This document shows, in pieces, positions 16,330 to 25,082 of a DNA stretch of 64,000 nt. The notes under the pieces were generated by a model, which saw only the letters and a list, made by a program, of their open reading frames with translations, did not search any database and was not told the DNA's origin. Position 1 is the first letter of the stretch, and each line of letters opens with the position of its first letter. Position numbers and translations under genes: made by a program. The stretch comes from Candidatus Gastranaerophilales bacterium (GTDB lineage: Bacteria; Cyanobacteriota; Vampirovibrionia; Gastranaerophilales; Gastranaerophilaceae): the NCBI GenBank assembly GCA_944323335.1, contig CALUSB010000005.1, positions 1-64,000 on the forward strand. Direction: 5' to 3'.

Positions 16330-17556
16330 ATGTTTTTTGAGGACGAAAAGGAAAATTTAGATAGTCTGGATAACTTAGACGATTTAGAGCTTGATTTGGA
16401 CGATGAAGCAGATGATGAGTCTATCAACTGGGAAGAACTGCTTAAGGATGATAGTGTTCAAGATTCTGCCAATTCTTCAGTTGTTTCAAGCGAAGCTGAA
16501 CCGCTTAAAATAAGAAGCATCAAAGAAGAGGTAAGGTCTGAGTCTGAGGATGCAAATACTCCCCAAGAAGAGGAGGATTTTGAATTTCCTGATTTGGATG
16601 ATGAAGAAGAATTATCGGAAACACTTGAAGAAGAACCAAAGAAGGATGCCTTCGAGGTGTTTGGCGGTAATGCTGAAGACGATATAACTTCTGACGATTT
16701 AACGGTTGTAGATGATGATATATTGGATGATGACAACCAAAGTGTTCTAAATGAACTGGATAATATGGAATCAACCGATGCTCTTGACGAAGAGTCTGAA
16801 GATAGTGTATCTCTGCCTAATTATGCTGCAGATGCATCAAAACCAAAACTTGATATTCCTGTTATAGCAGGGGTGTTGCTTGCGGTTTTCTTAGTTGTCG
16901 GTTCAATAGCCTTTATTTTTGCAGGCCCCAAAACAGATAAAAATCAAAATATTGTTACTCAGCAAAATCCCCCTGAAGAGGCTCAACAGGCTCCATCAAG
17001 TGAAGAAAACACCGAAGTGAATCTGCCTTCTCAAGAGCAAGAGCAAATACCTGTTTTGGATGATAAAAATGCAAAAAAATTAAAACCTGAGAAAAAAGTT
17101 GTTTTGTCTGTTGAAAGTGCGGGTCGCCTAAATCCTTTTATGCCAACTTTTGATGAGTTTAACGGAAAGTATTATGCGGGAGTTCCTGCTCAAGTTCTCA
17201 TGCCGCCTGATGCGTACGGTAATGAGCCTGATGCTCAAGACCTTATGAAGGTTGCGGTTTCAGGTATATTGTTTGATAATGTAAAACCTTCTGCAATTAT
17301 AACAATCAATGATGTGGATTATTTTGTCCAGAAAGGTGATAAAGTTGATGATTATATGGTATTAGATATTAATCGTCAATCAGTTGTAGTTAAAAAAGGT
17401 ACCAATATCTATAAAGCCGGTGTTGGTGAAAGATTTAACCAAAACGTCAAGATAGACGGCAGCGCCGTTTATGGTTCAGGCGGTGCTATGTATTATTCAA
17501 GTGCAAGTTCAAGCTATACGTCAGCATCTGATGTTGAGGTTCGTACACAAGATTAA
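16330..17556 (+). CDS. Type IV pilus PilP-like assembly protein with acidic cytoplasmic domain
   Basis: Residues 1-170 are extremely acidic low-complexity sequence. One membrane helix follows (about 175-198, IPVIAGVLLAVFLVVGSIAFIF), then a Gln/Pro/Glu linker. The C-terminal domain (about 250-385) contains GRLNPFMP and VSGILFDNVKPSAIITINDVDYFVQKGD, which resembles the PilP beta domain that binds the secretin. It lies 32 bp before the secretin gene. PilP is normally a lipoprotein; here the domain is tethered by a helix to a cytoplasmic acidic region. I infer an inner-membrane link in the pilus machine. No pilM, pilN or pilO is present here. Confidence 0.7.
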   Translation: MFFEDEKENLDSLDNLDDLELDLDDEADDESINWEELLKDDSVQDSANSSVVSSEAEPLKIRSIKEEVRSESEDANTPQEEEDFEFPDLDDEEELSETLEEEPKKDAFEVFGGNAEDDITSDDLTVVDDDILDDDNQSVLNELDNMESTDALDEESEDSVSLPNYAADASKPKLDIPVIAGVLLAVFLVVGSIAFIFAGPKTDKNQNIVTQQNPPEEAQQAPSSEENTEVNLPSQEQEQIPVLDDKNAKKLKPEKKVVLSVESAGRLNPFMPTFDEFNGKYYAGVPAQVLMPPDAYGNEPDAQDLMKVAVSGILFDNVKPSAIITINDVDYFVQKGDKVDDYMVLDINRQSVVVKKGTNIYKAGVGERFNQNVKIDGSAVYGSGGAMYYSSASSSYTSASDVEVRTQD

Positions 17557-17588
17557 GTAAATAAAGCAAACTAGGAGTTTAGATAGTA

Positions 17589-19559
17589 ATGTTCACGCGC
17601 GAGACAAAAAAAATAGTTCAAAAAATTACCGTTTTGGTAATGTTATTTTCGCTTGTTCAGTCTTCTTGGGCAGGTTTAAATTTAAAGCTTAACGATAATG
17701 AACTCAGTGGTGCAAAACTTGCGTATTCAAACTTTGATACGCCCGCGAACTATTATTCAACAGATTCTTCAGAATCAAATATTATGAACATCAATAATTA
17801 TGTTGATGAAGGTCGCAGCGGCGCCGTAAATTTGAATGAAAACGTGAAAATCACTAATTCAAGCTCCAAAATTAACCTTTCTCTGCGCGATTCTGATGTT
17901 AAACAAGTTTTGAGAATGTTTGCTCAAAAAGCAGGGATGAATGTTATTTTTCATAATTCTGTTTCAGGAAAAGTAACGCTTGACCTTGTAAATGTTACAT
18001 TAAATGACGCTTTTTTAATGGTTTTGCGCTCAGCAGAGCTTACTTATGTTAAGGATGGTAAAAACTTAATAGTGGCTTCAAATGCGCAAGGCTCAAAATT
18101 GAGCTTTACAAAGCAGTCCTTGACGATTATTCCTGTTAAATACGAAAGAGCCCAAAATATTGCTAACTTCTTAAATAACAATGTCTTTGGTGCAAATATT
18201 ACTGGTCTTTCAAACGATAAAATTGTAACTTCCAACCCTGCGACAAATGAGCTAATGCTTTTTGGCTCACAAAATGATGTTGAAGTTGCTAAAAAAATAG
18301 TTGAAAAACTGGATAGAAAACCTATGATTAACACATTTAAAGTTAATCATACCACTCCTAAAGAAATGGCAATGCTTCTTTGCAGTACTTTTGTAGAAAC
18401 AAATAAAGAAGTTTCAACAGAAGAGGAGGATGATTTGGCTGAGGATGATGATGAAGATACCGAAATGGATGAAGAAGATAAAATCAAAAAAGTTAAACTT
18501 GGCAGCGGCATTGTTGCTTGCCGCGCTACAGAAAGTGTAGTGAGAGGCGACTCTGAGAGCACTACATCGTCTTCTTCAACAACTGATTCTTCAAGTTCTT
18601 CAATTGCGATGTTCGGTTCCGCTCCTCTTTCCATTGTTTACTTTACAGAACTTGGTACAATCAATGTAAATGGCGGTTCTTATGAACAAATTAAAGTTAT
18701 AAAAGAATTTATTGAACAAAATGACAAAAAACAACCCATGGCATATATTGAGATGTCAGTTGTTGAACTTAACGAATCGGGTTCAAAAGAGTTTGCTAAC
18801 GAGTGGAATTTGTGGACTCCTTTTATAAGTTTACAGTTTGATACTTCTCAAGGCTTAAGTACAAATGCAAATCACCCCACATTCTTTATGGGCGACAGAT
18901 ATAATGTAGTAGACTCTGCTAATCCCGGTACTGTTAAATATACGGTAGATAAGTATAGAGGCGATTCAACACTTGTTTACAGATTGAAATATTTGGTACA
19001 AAACGGTAAGGGCCGTGTACTCACAAACCCAAAAATCATGGTTACCAATGGTCAAAAGTCTGTTATTGATATGACTTCTGATTATGTTAAAACAGTCAAA
19101 TCTGAACTTATTACAACAATTGATAACGCGGGTATGTCAAGAACATATGAAATCGGCGATGATGAAGGTCTAAAAATAGAGCTAGTGCCATTTATAAGTC
19201 CTGACGGTTATGTATCAATGAACGTAAAACCTGAATTTGCTACCATTAAAGAAAGGGTTTATGCGCCCGGTCAAGGCGGTGATGATGAGCTGGTAGCCAC
19301 TCTGCTTCAAAGACGTGATTTATCTTTGAATAATATAAGAATAAAAGACGGTGAGACTTTAGTTCTTGCTGGTTTAATCAAAGAAAACGAAACTCAACAG
19401 GTTACTAAAATCCCTGTTCTTGGAGATTTGCCCTTAGTTGGTGTTTTCTTTAGAACATCTTCAAACCAAAAATCTAAAGAAGAGCTTGTAATAATGATAA
19501 CTCCGCACATTGTGTACTCTTCTGAAGAAATTGCGGATATTAAACCTGTAGATTTATAA
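17589..19559 (+). CDS. pilQ: Type IV pilus secretin PilQ-like
   Basis: The outer-membrane channel of the pilus. A signal peptide (about residues 1-29, cut near SWAG) is followed by an STN/N0 domain (NLSLRDSDVKQVLRMFAQKAGMN is its start), N1-type repeats, and the C-terminal secretin domain with GRVLTNPKIMVTNGQKS, GETLVLAGLIKE and KIPVLGDLPLVGVFFR, ending EELVIMITPHIV. Unusual features are an inserted run of Glu/Asp (about residues 276-300) and a Ser/Thr-rich stretch (about 315-335) between N1 and the secretin core. TAGGAG precedes the ATG. It is followed by the ATPase gene after 12 bp. Confidence 0.92.
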   Translation: MFTRETKKIVQKITVLVMLFSLVQSSWAGLNLKLNDNELSGAKLAYSNFDTPANYYSTDSSESNIMNINNYVDEGRSGAVNLNENVKITNSSSKINLSLRDSDVKQVLRMFAQKAGMNVIFHNSVSGKVTLDLVNVTLNDAFLMVLRSAELTYVKDGKNLIVASNAQGSKLSFTKQSLTIIPVKYERAQNIANFLNNNVFGANITGLSNDKIVTSNPATNELMLFGSQNDVEVAKKIVEKLDRKPMINTFKVNHTTPKEMAMLLCSTFVETNKEVSTEEEDDLAEDDDEDTEMDEEDKIKKVKLGSGIVACRATESVVRGDSESTTSSSSTTDSSSSSIAMFGSAPLSIVYFTELGTINVNGGSYEQIKVIKEFIEQNDKKQPMAYIEMSVVELNESGSKEFANEWNLWTPFISLQFDTSQGLSTNANHPTFFMGDRYNVVDSANPGTVKYTVDKYRGDSTLVYRLKYLVQNGKGRVLTNPKIMVTNGQKSVIDMTSDYVKTVKSELITTIDNAGMSRTYEIGDDEGLKIELVPFISPDGYVSMNVKPEFATIKERVYAPGQGGDDELVATLLQRRDLSLNNIRIKDGETLVLAGLIKENETQQVTKIPVLGDLPLVGVFFRTSSNQKSKEELVIMITPHIVYSSEEIADIKPVDL

Positions 19560-19571
19560 TTAACAATTAAT

Positions 19572-21905
19572 ATGACCAATGATTTATTAGATAAACTGAT
19601 TAAAAAGATTAATTTTGAGCATGCCAATAATTTTGAGTTGGCAGTTGCAAAGGAGTACTCTTTTGTGCCGATTAACGTACAGGGCGACTCCTTTTTTGTT
19701 GCTGTGTCACCTGATGCAGATAAAGAAAAAATCATTGAGTATATTAAGCCAATAGTTGACAAAAAGGTTGAATTCATTTTTTTATCAAAGCAAAATTTCG
19801 ACACTTTGTTCGAGGGTTTTTTGAAGAAATTCTCGTCAACTTTTGGCTCCGTGCTCTCAGATGCTACTGCAGACAATCCTTTTGGCGAGGTTGCATTCGA
19901 AGCTAAAGAACAAAAAAATTCCAGAGATATCCCCCGGCCTGTAGAATCTGATAATGATGATTTAATAATTGACGATAGCTTTGATATTAGTGATGATGGT
20001 GACACTTTAGAGCTTTCGGAAGACAGTATTGACCTTGACGATGACGAAGATGAAAAAGAGGTTGATTCAAATAATGTTTTAGAAAAGCAAGAGACACTTA
20101 AACAGCCTAGCGAACCAAGCAGCGACTCTTCTGCGGGTGAAGAAAAAATTCGCGGCAATATTAATGCTGTCGATGCTCCTACTACAAAAAAAATAGGTGA
20201 AATACTTATTGAAGAAGGCTTAATCAATGATAAACAGCTGGCAATGGCGCTTGCAGAAGCTAAAGTTCTTGGTATTCCCTTGGGCTCTGTTCTTGTCAAG
20301 ATGGGTTTCATTACAATCAAGGAGCTTAAAGAGGCACTTGGCGCTCAGATGGGGGTTAAGCTTGCTTCTGCTGAGCAGCTTAAGGCACTTCCTACAGCCA
20401 TTTCTGTTTTGCCTGAGGATTTTGTAAGAGAAAATAAAGTTATTCCTCTCAGTATGACGGATAAATCTCTGGTTGTTGGTATGGTTGACCCGGGCAATTC
20501 TAAAACTATCAATGAAATTGTATATCAAACCGGTTTAAAACCAACTGTTATAATGGTTACTCACTATGAGTATGAAGCTTTCTTAAAGACATACTATGAG
20601 AATGAGAAGGAAACAGCTAATAAACTGCTTCAAGAAATTGCAAGTGAAAAGGCAGAAGCAGTTGATGACACGTCGCTTTGGGAACAAGTTGAAACCGAAA
20701 TTCAAGATACTTCAGGTACTGTTGCAAAATTTGCTAACAAAATTGTTACACTTGCAATTGACCAAAAAGCATCAGACATACATATTGAGCCAAGGCTTGT
20801 AGGATATGTTGTGCGTTTTCGTATTGACGGTACCTTAAGGGAAGTATTAAAAATCCCTGCTAAAGTTGACTCTGCAGTAGTTTCGCGTTTTAAGGTTTTG
20901 GCACGTATGAATATTGCCGAGCACAGGCGTGCGCAAGACGGAAACTTCTCAATCAAATACAAAAAAAGTCAGCATGACTTCCGTGTAAACACTCTTCCTG
21001 TGGGCAATAAAGAAAAAATGGTTATAAGGGTTTTAGCCCCTGCGATAACCGATTCAAATAACGATAAAGAAATAAAAATTGATGGAATTTCTGAAGAGGA
21101 TAGAAAGAAAATAGAATACCTGATATCCCTGCCAAATGGTATCGTGCTCACGTCAGGTCCTACAGGTTCAGGTAAAACAAGTACACTGTATTCGCTAATT
21201 AGAACTCTAAACTCTGAAGACGTAAACATTACAACAATTGAAGACCCTATAGAAATCAAAATGGACGGTGTTAACCAGTCTGCGGTAAACCCTAAAGCCG
21301 GTATTACATTTGCAAACTGCATGAGAGCAATCCTAAGGCAAGACCCTGATATTATACTTGTGGGTGAAATCCGTGACTTTGAGACATTAGAGGTTGCAAT
21401 TTCAGCATCTCTTACGGGTCACCTTGTGTTAAGTACAATCCACACAAACTCAGCTGCTGCAACTATTACAAGGCTTATTGAAATGGGTGCGAAAGACTAT
21501 TTAATATCATCTACCGTAACGGGTGTTATCGCTCAAAGGCTTGTTAAAAAGCTATGCCCTGAATGTAAGGTTGCATACAAGCCAACAGTTGAAGAGGCAA
21601 GAAGAATTCTTACAAATCCTGATGATATAAGGAAATTAACGGAAACCACAATATATAAAGCTGGCGGCTGCCCGTATTGTAATGACACAGGTTACTCGGG
21701 CAGAACAGGTGTTTTCGAGATAATGCTTATTAACAAAGAAATGAAAAAAATGATAGCTCAAAGGGCCCATGATGTTGAGCTTGAAGATTATGCGATTAAA
21801 CATGGCATGAAAACGCTTAAAATGGCATGTTTAGAGCATATATTAAACGGTGTTACAACAATAGATGAATTCGTAAGAATTCTCGGACTTGCAACAGAAG
21901 AATAA
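19572..21905 (+). CDS. pilB: Type IV pilus assembly ATPase PilB (GspE family)
   Basis: Hexameric ATPase that powers pilus extension. The 777-residue protein is longer than most PilB because of an extra N-terminal region and an acidic linker (about 120-180). A GSPII_E/MshEN domain follows (about 205-350, KKIGEILIEEGLIN). Then come the ATPase motifs: Walker A GPTGSGKTS (about 529-537), the Asp box, Walker B DIILVGEIRD, and the His box GHLVLSTIHTN. Tetracysteine zinc motifs are CPEC near 661 and CPYC near 699. No retraction ATPase pilT is adjacent. It starts at ATG 19572 with little Shine-Dalgarno, probably coupled to pilQ. Confidence 0.95.
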   Translation: MTNDLLDKLIKKINFEHANNFELAVAKEYSFVPINVQGDSFFVAVSPDADKEKIIEYIKPIVDKKVEFIFLSKQNFDTLFEGFLKKFSSTFGSVLSDATADNPFGEVAFEAKEQKNSRDIPRPVESDNDDLIIDDSFDISDDGDTLELSEDSIDLDDDEDEKEVDSNNVLEKQETLKQPSEPSSDSSAGEEKIRGNINAVDAPTTKKIGEILIEEGLINDKQLAMALAEAKVLGIPLGSVLVKMGFITIKELKEALGAQMGVKLASAEQLKALPTAISVLPEDFVRENKVIPLSMTDKSLVVGMVDPGNSKTINEIVYQTGLKPTVIMVTHYEYEAFLKTYYENEKETANKLLQEIASEKAEAVDDTSLWEQVETEIQDTSGTVAKFANKIVTLAIDQKASDIHIEPRLVGYVVRFRIDGTLREVLKIPAKVDSAVVSRFKVLARMNIAEHRRAQDGNFSIKYKKSQHDFRVNTLPVGNKEKMVIRVLAPAITDSNNDKEIKIDGISEEDRKKIEYLISLPNGIVLTSGPTGSGKTSTLYSLIRTLNSEDVNITTIEDPIEIKMDGVNQSAVNPKAGITFANCMRAILRQDPDIILVGEIRDFETLEVAISASLTGHLVLSTIHTNSAAATITRLIEMGAKDYLISSTVTGVIAQRLVKKLCPECKVAYKPTVEEARRILTNPDDIRKLTETTIYKAGGCPYCNDTGYSGRTGVFEIMLINKEMKKMIAQRAHDVELEDYAIKHGMKTLKMACLEHILNGVTTIDEFVRILGLATEE

Positions 21906-21914
21906 GGTGAATAA

Positions 21915-23141
21915 ATGCCAACATTTTCATATACTGCACTTAAAAATAATAAAGATATCGTAAAGGGTAAAGTTGACGCCCAAGACGCCCGCTCTGCCCG
22001 TGAAGCGGTTAAAAAAATGGGTCTTTTGCCCACAAAAATCACAGATGATTCATCAAGTGAAAAAGGTGCCCAGCAGCAAGCAAGTAAGGTGATTTTACCC
22101 CAGAAAATAAAATCTTTTTCGCTAAAAGATAAAATCGAGTTTACCCAAACACTGCAAATTTTGACTTCAACAGGTATACCTATTATTGAGACCCTTGTTT
22201 TTTTAGAGAACAATGCGGAATCAAAGTCTATAAGAGGTGTTGCCCATGAACTCAGAAGAAATATTATCGTGGGCGGTTTGACCCTTGCTGAGACTTTGGA
22301 AAAATACAGAAAAGTTTTTGGCAGAGTTTTTGTTGGTCTTGTTAAAGCCGGTGAAGACTCAGGTGAATTAGATAAAACACTTACCCGTATGTTGGAGTTG
22401 CTAAAAAAGCAAGATGATATTAAAGGCAAGGTTGTAGGGGCGCTTGTTTATCCTATATTTGTAATTTTGTTAGCATGTCTTGTTGTAACAGTTATGCTTG
22501 TATTTGTATTTCCTGCATTTAAAGATATGTTTGACAATCTGGGGCGTGAGCTTCCTTTGATGACGCAAATTTGTATGTCTTTAGGACTTTTTGTTAGAAA
22601 GTTCTGGTTTGTGCCAATTATTTTTATTACTTTTTTGGTAATGGCCGTAAAGCATATTTTATCAAATGATGTTACTAAGCGTCCTGTCGATAAATTTTTC
22701 TTGGAAGTGCCGCTTTTATCGGACTTGTTAAAATACGCAAACTATTCAAACTTTCTTGCCGTACTGCAGGTAGCATATGAAGCTGGTATTCCTATTGTTG
22801 ATTGTTTATATCTTGCCAATATGACATTGGATAATTTAGTCTTAAAGGATGCAATACTTGGAGCAACCGCTAAGGTTCAGCAAGGTGTCCACTTATCTGT
22901 TGCACTTCGCTCTTCAAATCAAATTCCTAATATGATGACATTTATGATTGCAACCGGTGAACAGTCAGGTCGTTTGGGCGAACTGTTACATCACTGTACG
23001 ACATTTATCGACCAAAGGCTGGATGGTATTATAGACAAGTTTACAAAACTTGTAGAGCCTGCGATGTTAATATTTATCGGTGCGATTGTACTGTTCTTGG
23101 CACTATCACTATACATGCCGCTATTCGCCGCTTACGGTTAA
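21915..23141 (+). CDS. pilC: Type IV pilus inner-membrane platform protein PilC (GspF family)
   Basis: PilC is the membrane platform that passes PilB motion to pilin subunits. The 408-residue length is standard. Two T2SSF repeats are visible (about 70-190 and 270-395): FTQTLQILTSTGIPIIETL with GLVKAGEDSGELDKTLTRML, then FLAVLQVAYEAGIPIVDCL with MIATGEQSGRLGELL. Three membrane helices occur near 175-195, 220-245 and 375-400. It begins 9 bp after pilB. No pilin or prepilin peptidase gene follows; the gene is followed by the 108-bp repeats. Confidence 0.95.
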   Translation: MPTFSYTALKNNKDIVKGKVDAQDARSAREAVKKMGLLPTKITDDSSSEKGAQQQASKVILPQKIKSFSLKDKIEFTQTLQILTSTGIPIIETLVFLENNAESKSIRGVAHELRRNIIVGGLTLAETLEKYRKVFGRVFVGLVKAGEDSGELDKTLTRMLELLKKQDDIKGKVVGALVYPIFVILLACLVVTVMLVFVFPAFKDMFDNLGRELPLMTQICMSLGLFVRKFWFVPIIFITFLVMAVKHILSNDVTKRPVDKFFLEVPLLSDLLKYANYSNFLAVLQVAYEAGIPIVDCLYLANMTLDNLVLKDAILGATAKVQQGVHLSVALRSSNQIPNMMTFMIATGEQSGRLGELLHHCTTFIDQRLDGIIDKFTKLVEPAMLIFIGAIVLFLALSLYMPLFAAYG

Positions 23142-23150
23142 AGAACCTGC

Positions 23151-23593
23151 GAAGCTTGAATTGTGATGCTTTGCATCCAATGAAAGCGAGCAGGCATAAG
23201 GATGTGAGCCCGAACGGGAAGGCGTGAGCCTTGCCGACAGGGCGAAACTCGACTAGGCGAAGCTTGAATTGTGATGCTTTGCATCCAATGAAAGCGAGCA
23301 GGCATAAGGATGTGAGCCCGAACGGGAAGGCGTGAGCCTTGCCGACAGGGCGAAACTCGACTAGGCGAAGCTTGAATTGTGATGCTTTGCATCCAATGAA
23401 AGCGAGCAGGCATAAGGATGTCGCTTCAGTTGTAGGCGAAGAATGAGCCTTACAAATGAAGTGTGCGCAGGCGGCGTAGTAAAATCAAGTTTCTAACTTT
23501 GATTTTCAAGCCGACCAGCTGCCTAATAGGAAGGCGTGAGCCTTGCCGACAGGGCGAAACTCGACTAGGCGAAGCTTGAATTGTGATGCTTTG
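23151..23593. repeat. GC-rich 108-bp tandem repeat array after pilC
   Basis: Two identical 108-bp units (23151-23258, 23259-23366) are followed by a third copy broken off after 23421, a 107-bp unrelated stretch (23422-23528), and the unit resuming at 23529-23570 plus the first 23 bp of another copy (23571-23593). By hand count 59 of 108 bases are G or C, far above the surroundings. Each unit can form hairpins: GATGC-TTT-GCATC with outer ATTG/CAAT, and AAGGC-GTGA-GCCTT. The inserted stretch also holds a hairpin, AAAATCAAG against CTTTGATTTT. No coding role is evident, although 108 is a multiple of three and leaves repeating open frames. The rest of the 23142-23670 gap holds only the tpiA promoter region. 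Confidence 0.9.
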
Positions 23594-23623
23594 TTTAAAA
23601 TTAAAATTCCTTAAACTATCTTT

Positions 23624-23652
23624 TTGTGATATTATTTGCATGTTGATACAAA
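23624..23652 (+). promoter_or_regulatory. Possible tpiA promoter
   Basis: TTGTGA (23624-23629), 17 bp, TACAAA (23647-23652). The predicted start falls just at the AAGGAG ribosome site, giving a very short leader. Confidence 0.35.
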
Positions 23653-23670
23653 ATTTAAGGAGTTTTAAAA

Positions 23671-24447
23671 ATGAGCAGAAGACCTATTATTGCAGGTAAC
23701 TGGAAAATGCACAATAACCGCGAAGAAAGCAAAAAACTTGTTTGCGGTATTAAAGATGCAATTAAAGATATTGATAAAGACGTACTTCCTGAAGTTGTCG
23801 TTGCACCTGTATTTACTTCCCTTGGTGTTGTAGCCGATGAAATTGCAAGCTGCGGCTGCGGAAAAATCAAACTTTCTGCACAAAACTGCTACTATGAAGC
23901 AAAAGGTGCTTTCACGGGTGAAATTTCAATCGATATGATTAAAGATTTTGATGCTAAATTTATCATCATTGGTCACTCGGAACGTCGTCAAATATTTTCT
24001 GAAACTGATGAAATGATTAACAAAAAAGCAAAAGCTATAATTGAAGCAGGCTTAACTCCTATTATCTGCTGCGGTGAAACACTTGAACAAAGAGAACTCG
24101 GTGTAACAGACTCTCATATAGCTTCTCAAATTGTAAAAGCTCTTGATGGTGTTGCACCAACTGATGTTGCAAATGTTGTTATCGCTTATGAACCAATCTG
24201 GGCTATAGGTACAGGTAAAACTTGCGATAGCGTTGAAGCAAACAGAGTAATCAAAGGCATTAGAGCAACATTGGCTCAAATTGCAGGAAAAGAAAATGCT
24301 GATAAAGTTAGAATCTTATACGGCGGTTCTGTTAAACCCGAAACTATTAAAGAACAAATGGCACAATCTGACATTGACGGTGCTTTAGTTGGCGGCGCAA
24401 GCTTAAAAGCTGACAGCTTTGTTGAAATCATAAAAGGTGCTATGTAG
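23671..24447 (+). CDS. tpiA: Triosephosphate isomerase
   Basis: Interconverts dihydroxyacetone phosphate and glyceraldehyde-3-phosphate in glycolysis. The 258 residues show all active-site signatures: GNWKMHNN (Asn/Lys near 10-12), IGHSERR with the catalytic His near residue 101, AYEPIWAIGTG with the catalytic Glu near 173, and the phosphate-binding YGGSV and GALVGGASL. AAGGAG lies about nine bases before the ATG. It is monocistronic, with a terminator directly after. Confidence 0.98.
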   Translation: MSRRPIIAGNWKMHNNREESKKLVCGIKDAIKDIDKDVLPEVVVAPVFTSLGVVADEIASCGCGKIKLSAQNCYYEAKGAFTGEISIDMIKDFDAKFIIIGHSERRQIFSETDEMINKKAKAIIEAGLTPIICCGETLEQRELGVTDSHIASQIVKALDGVAPTDVANVVIAYEPIWAIGTGKTCDSVEANRVIKGIRATLAQIAGKENADKVRILYGGSVKPETIKEQMAQSDIDGALVGGASLKADSFVEIIKGAM

Positions 24448-24461
24448 TTAAACCTTTATAA

Positions 24462-24497
24462 TAAAAGCAGCCTCATAATTGGGGCTGCTTTTATTTT
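24462..24497. terminator. Bidirectional terminator between tpiA and metW
   Basis: AAAAGCAGCCTC (24463-24474) pairs with GGGGCTGCTTTT (24481-24492) with one G-T pair, flanked by A and T runs. It overlaps the metW stop codon. Confidence 0.88.
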
Positions 24498-25081
24498 GAT
24501 ATTACAAATACAACTTCTTCGGAGAAAAAATTTGTAATAGTCCTTATTAATATCCCGCTTCTTGCTTTTTTTCTTGTAAGGTAGACCGATTCTTCGATTT
24601 TTATATTTCTTTTTTTGCAAAATTCAAAAAAGTCATTCACGGTTAAAAGGTGAATATTGGGCGTATTGTACCATTCGTAGGGAAGTGCCTTACTTTTTGG
24701 CATTTTTCCTTTGAAAAATAAATAAAATCTTACTTTCCAGTATGCAAAATTAGGAAAGCTCACAATAGAGCGCTTGGCCACTCTAAGCATTTCATCAATT
24801 ACAAGCTCGGGGTTGTTTGTGGATTGCAGTGTCTGATTTAGGATTGCATAGTCAAAACTCTTATCCGGAAACTGCTTTAGCCCTTCATCCAAGTCACCTT
24901 GAATAACGCTCAAACCTTTTTCAAGTGCTTCAATGACGCAATTTTCATCAATTTCAACACCCACACCTTTGACATTTTTCTTATCGACAAGCATTTTAAA
25001 AAGTGCGCCCGAGCCGCAACCAAGGTCGAGGATTTTAGAGTTTTCTTTTACCAGTTTTACAATTGCATTATAATTTAGCAT
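24491..25081 (-). CDS. metW: Methionine biosynthesis protein MetW
   Basis: A 196-residue SAM-dependent-methyltransferase-fold protein with motif I LDLGCGSGALFKML near residue 18 and the MetW signatures SFDYAILNQTLQSTNNPE and ISFPNFAYWKVR-type sequence (here SFPNFAYWKVRFYLF). MetW supports homoserine acylation with MetX in many bacteria; its exact activity is not settled. It begins one base after the metX stop, the common metX-metW pair, leftward. Confidence 0.93.
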   Translation of the reverse strand: MLNYNAIVKLVKENSKILDLGCGSGALFKMLVDKKNVKGVGVEIDENCVIEALEKGLSVIQGDLDEGLKQFPDKSFDYAILNQTLQSTNNPELVIDEMLRVAKRSIVSFPNFAYWKVRFYLFFKGKMPKSKALPYEWYNTPNIHLLTVNDFFEFCKKRNIKIEESVYLTRKKARSGILIRTITNFFSEEVVFVISK

Positions 25082-25082
25082 T

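Noticed and set aside
19394-20320. 308-codon Ser-rich open frame antisense to pilQ and pilB
   Set aside because: It is a mirror of the Asp/Glu-rich and repeat-like coding on the other strand. The sense genes have clear family motifs throughout.
21788-22429. 213-codon minus-strand frame across the pilB/pilC junction
   Set aside because: Antisense to well-supported genes, no ribosome site, Ser/Phe-rich shadow composition.
23151-23593. CRISPR array
   Set aside because: The units are 108 bp, directly adjacent with no spacers, and no cas genes are present.
23138-23641. Repeating open frames on the minus strand across the 108-bp repeats, with a 36-residue periodic peptide
   Set aside because: The periodicity is just the 108-bp repeat read in one frame. 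No ribosome site, and composition unlike any gene in the window.
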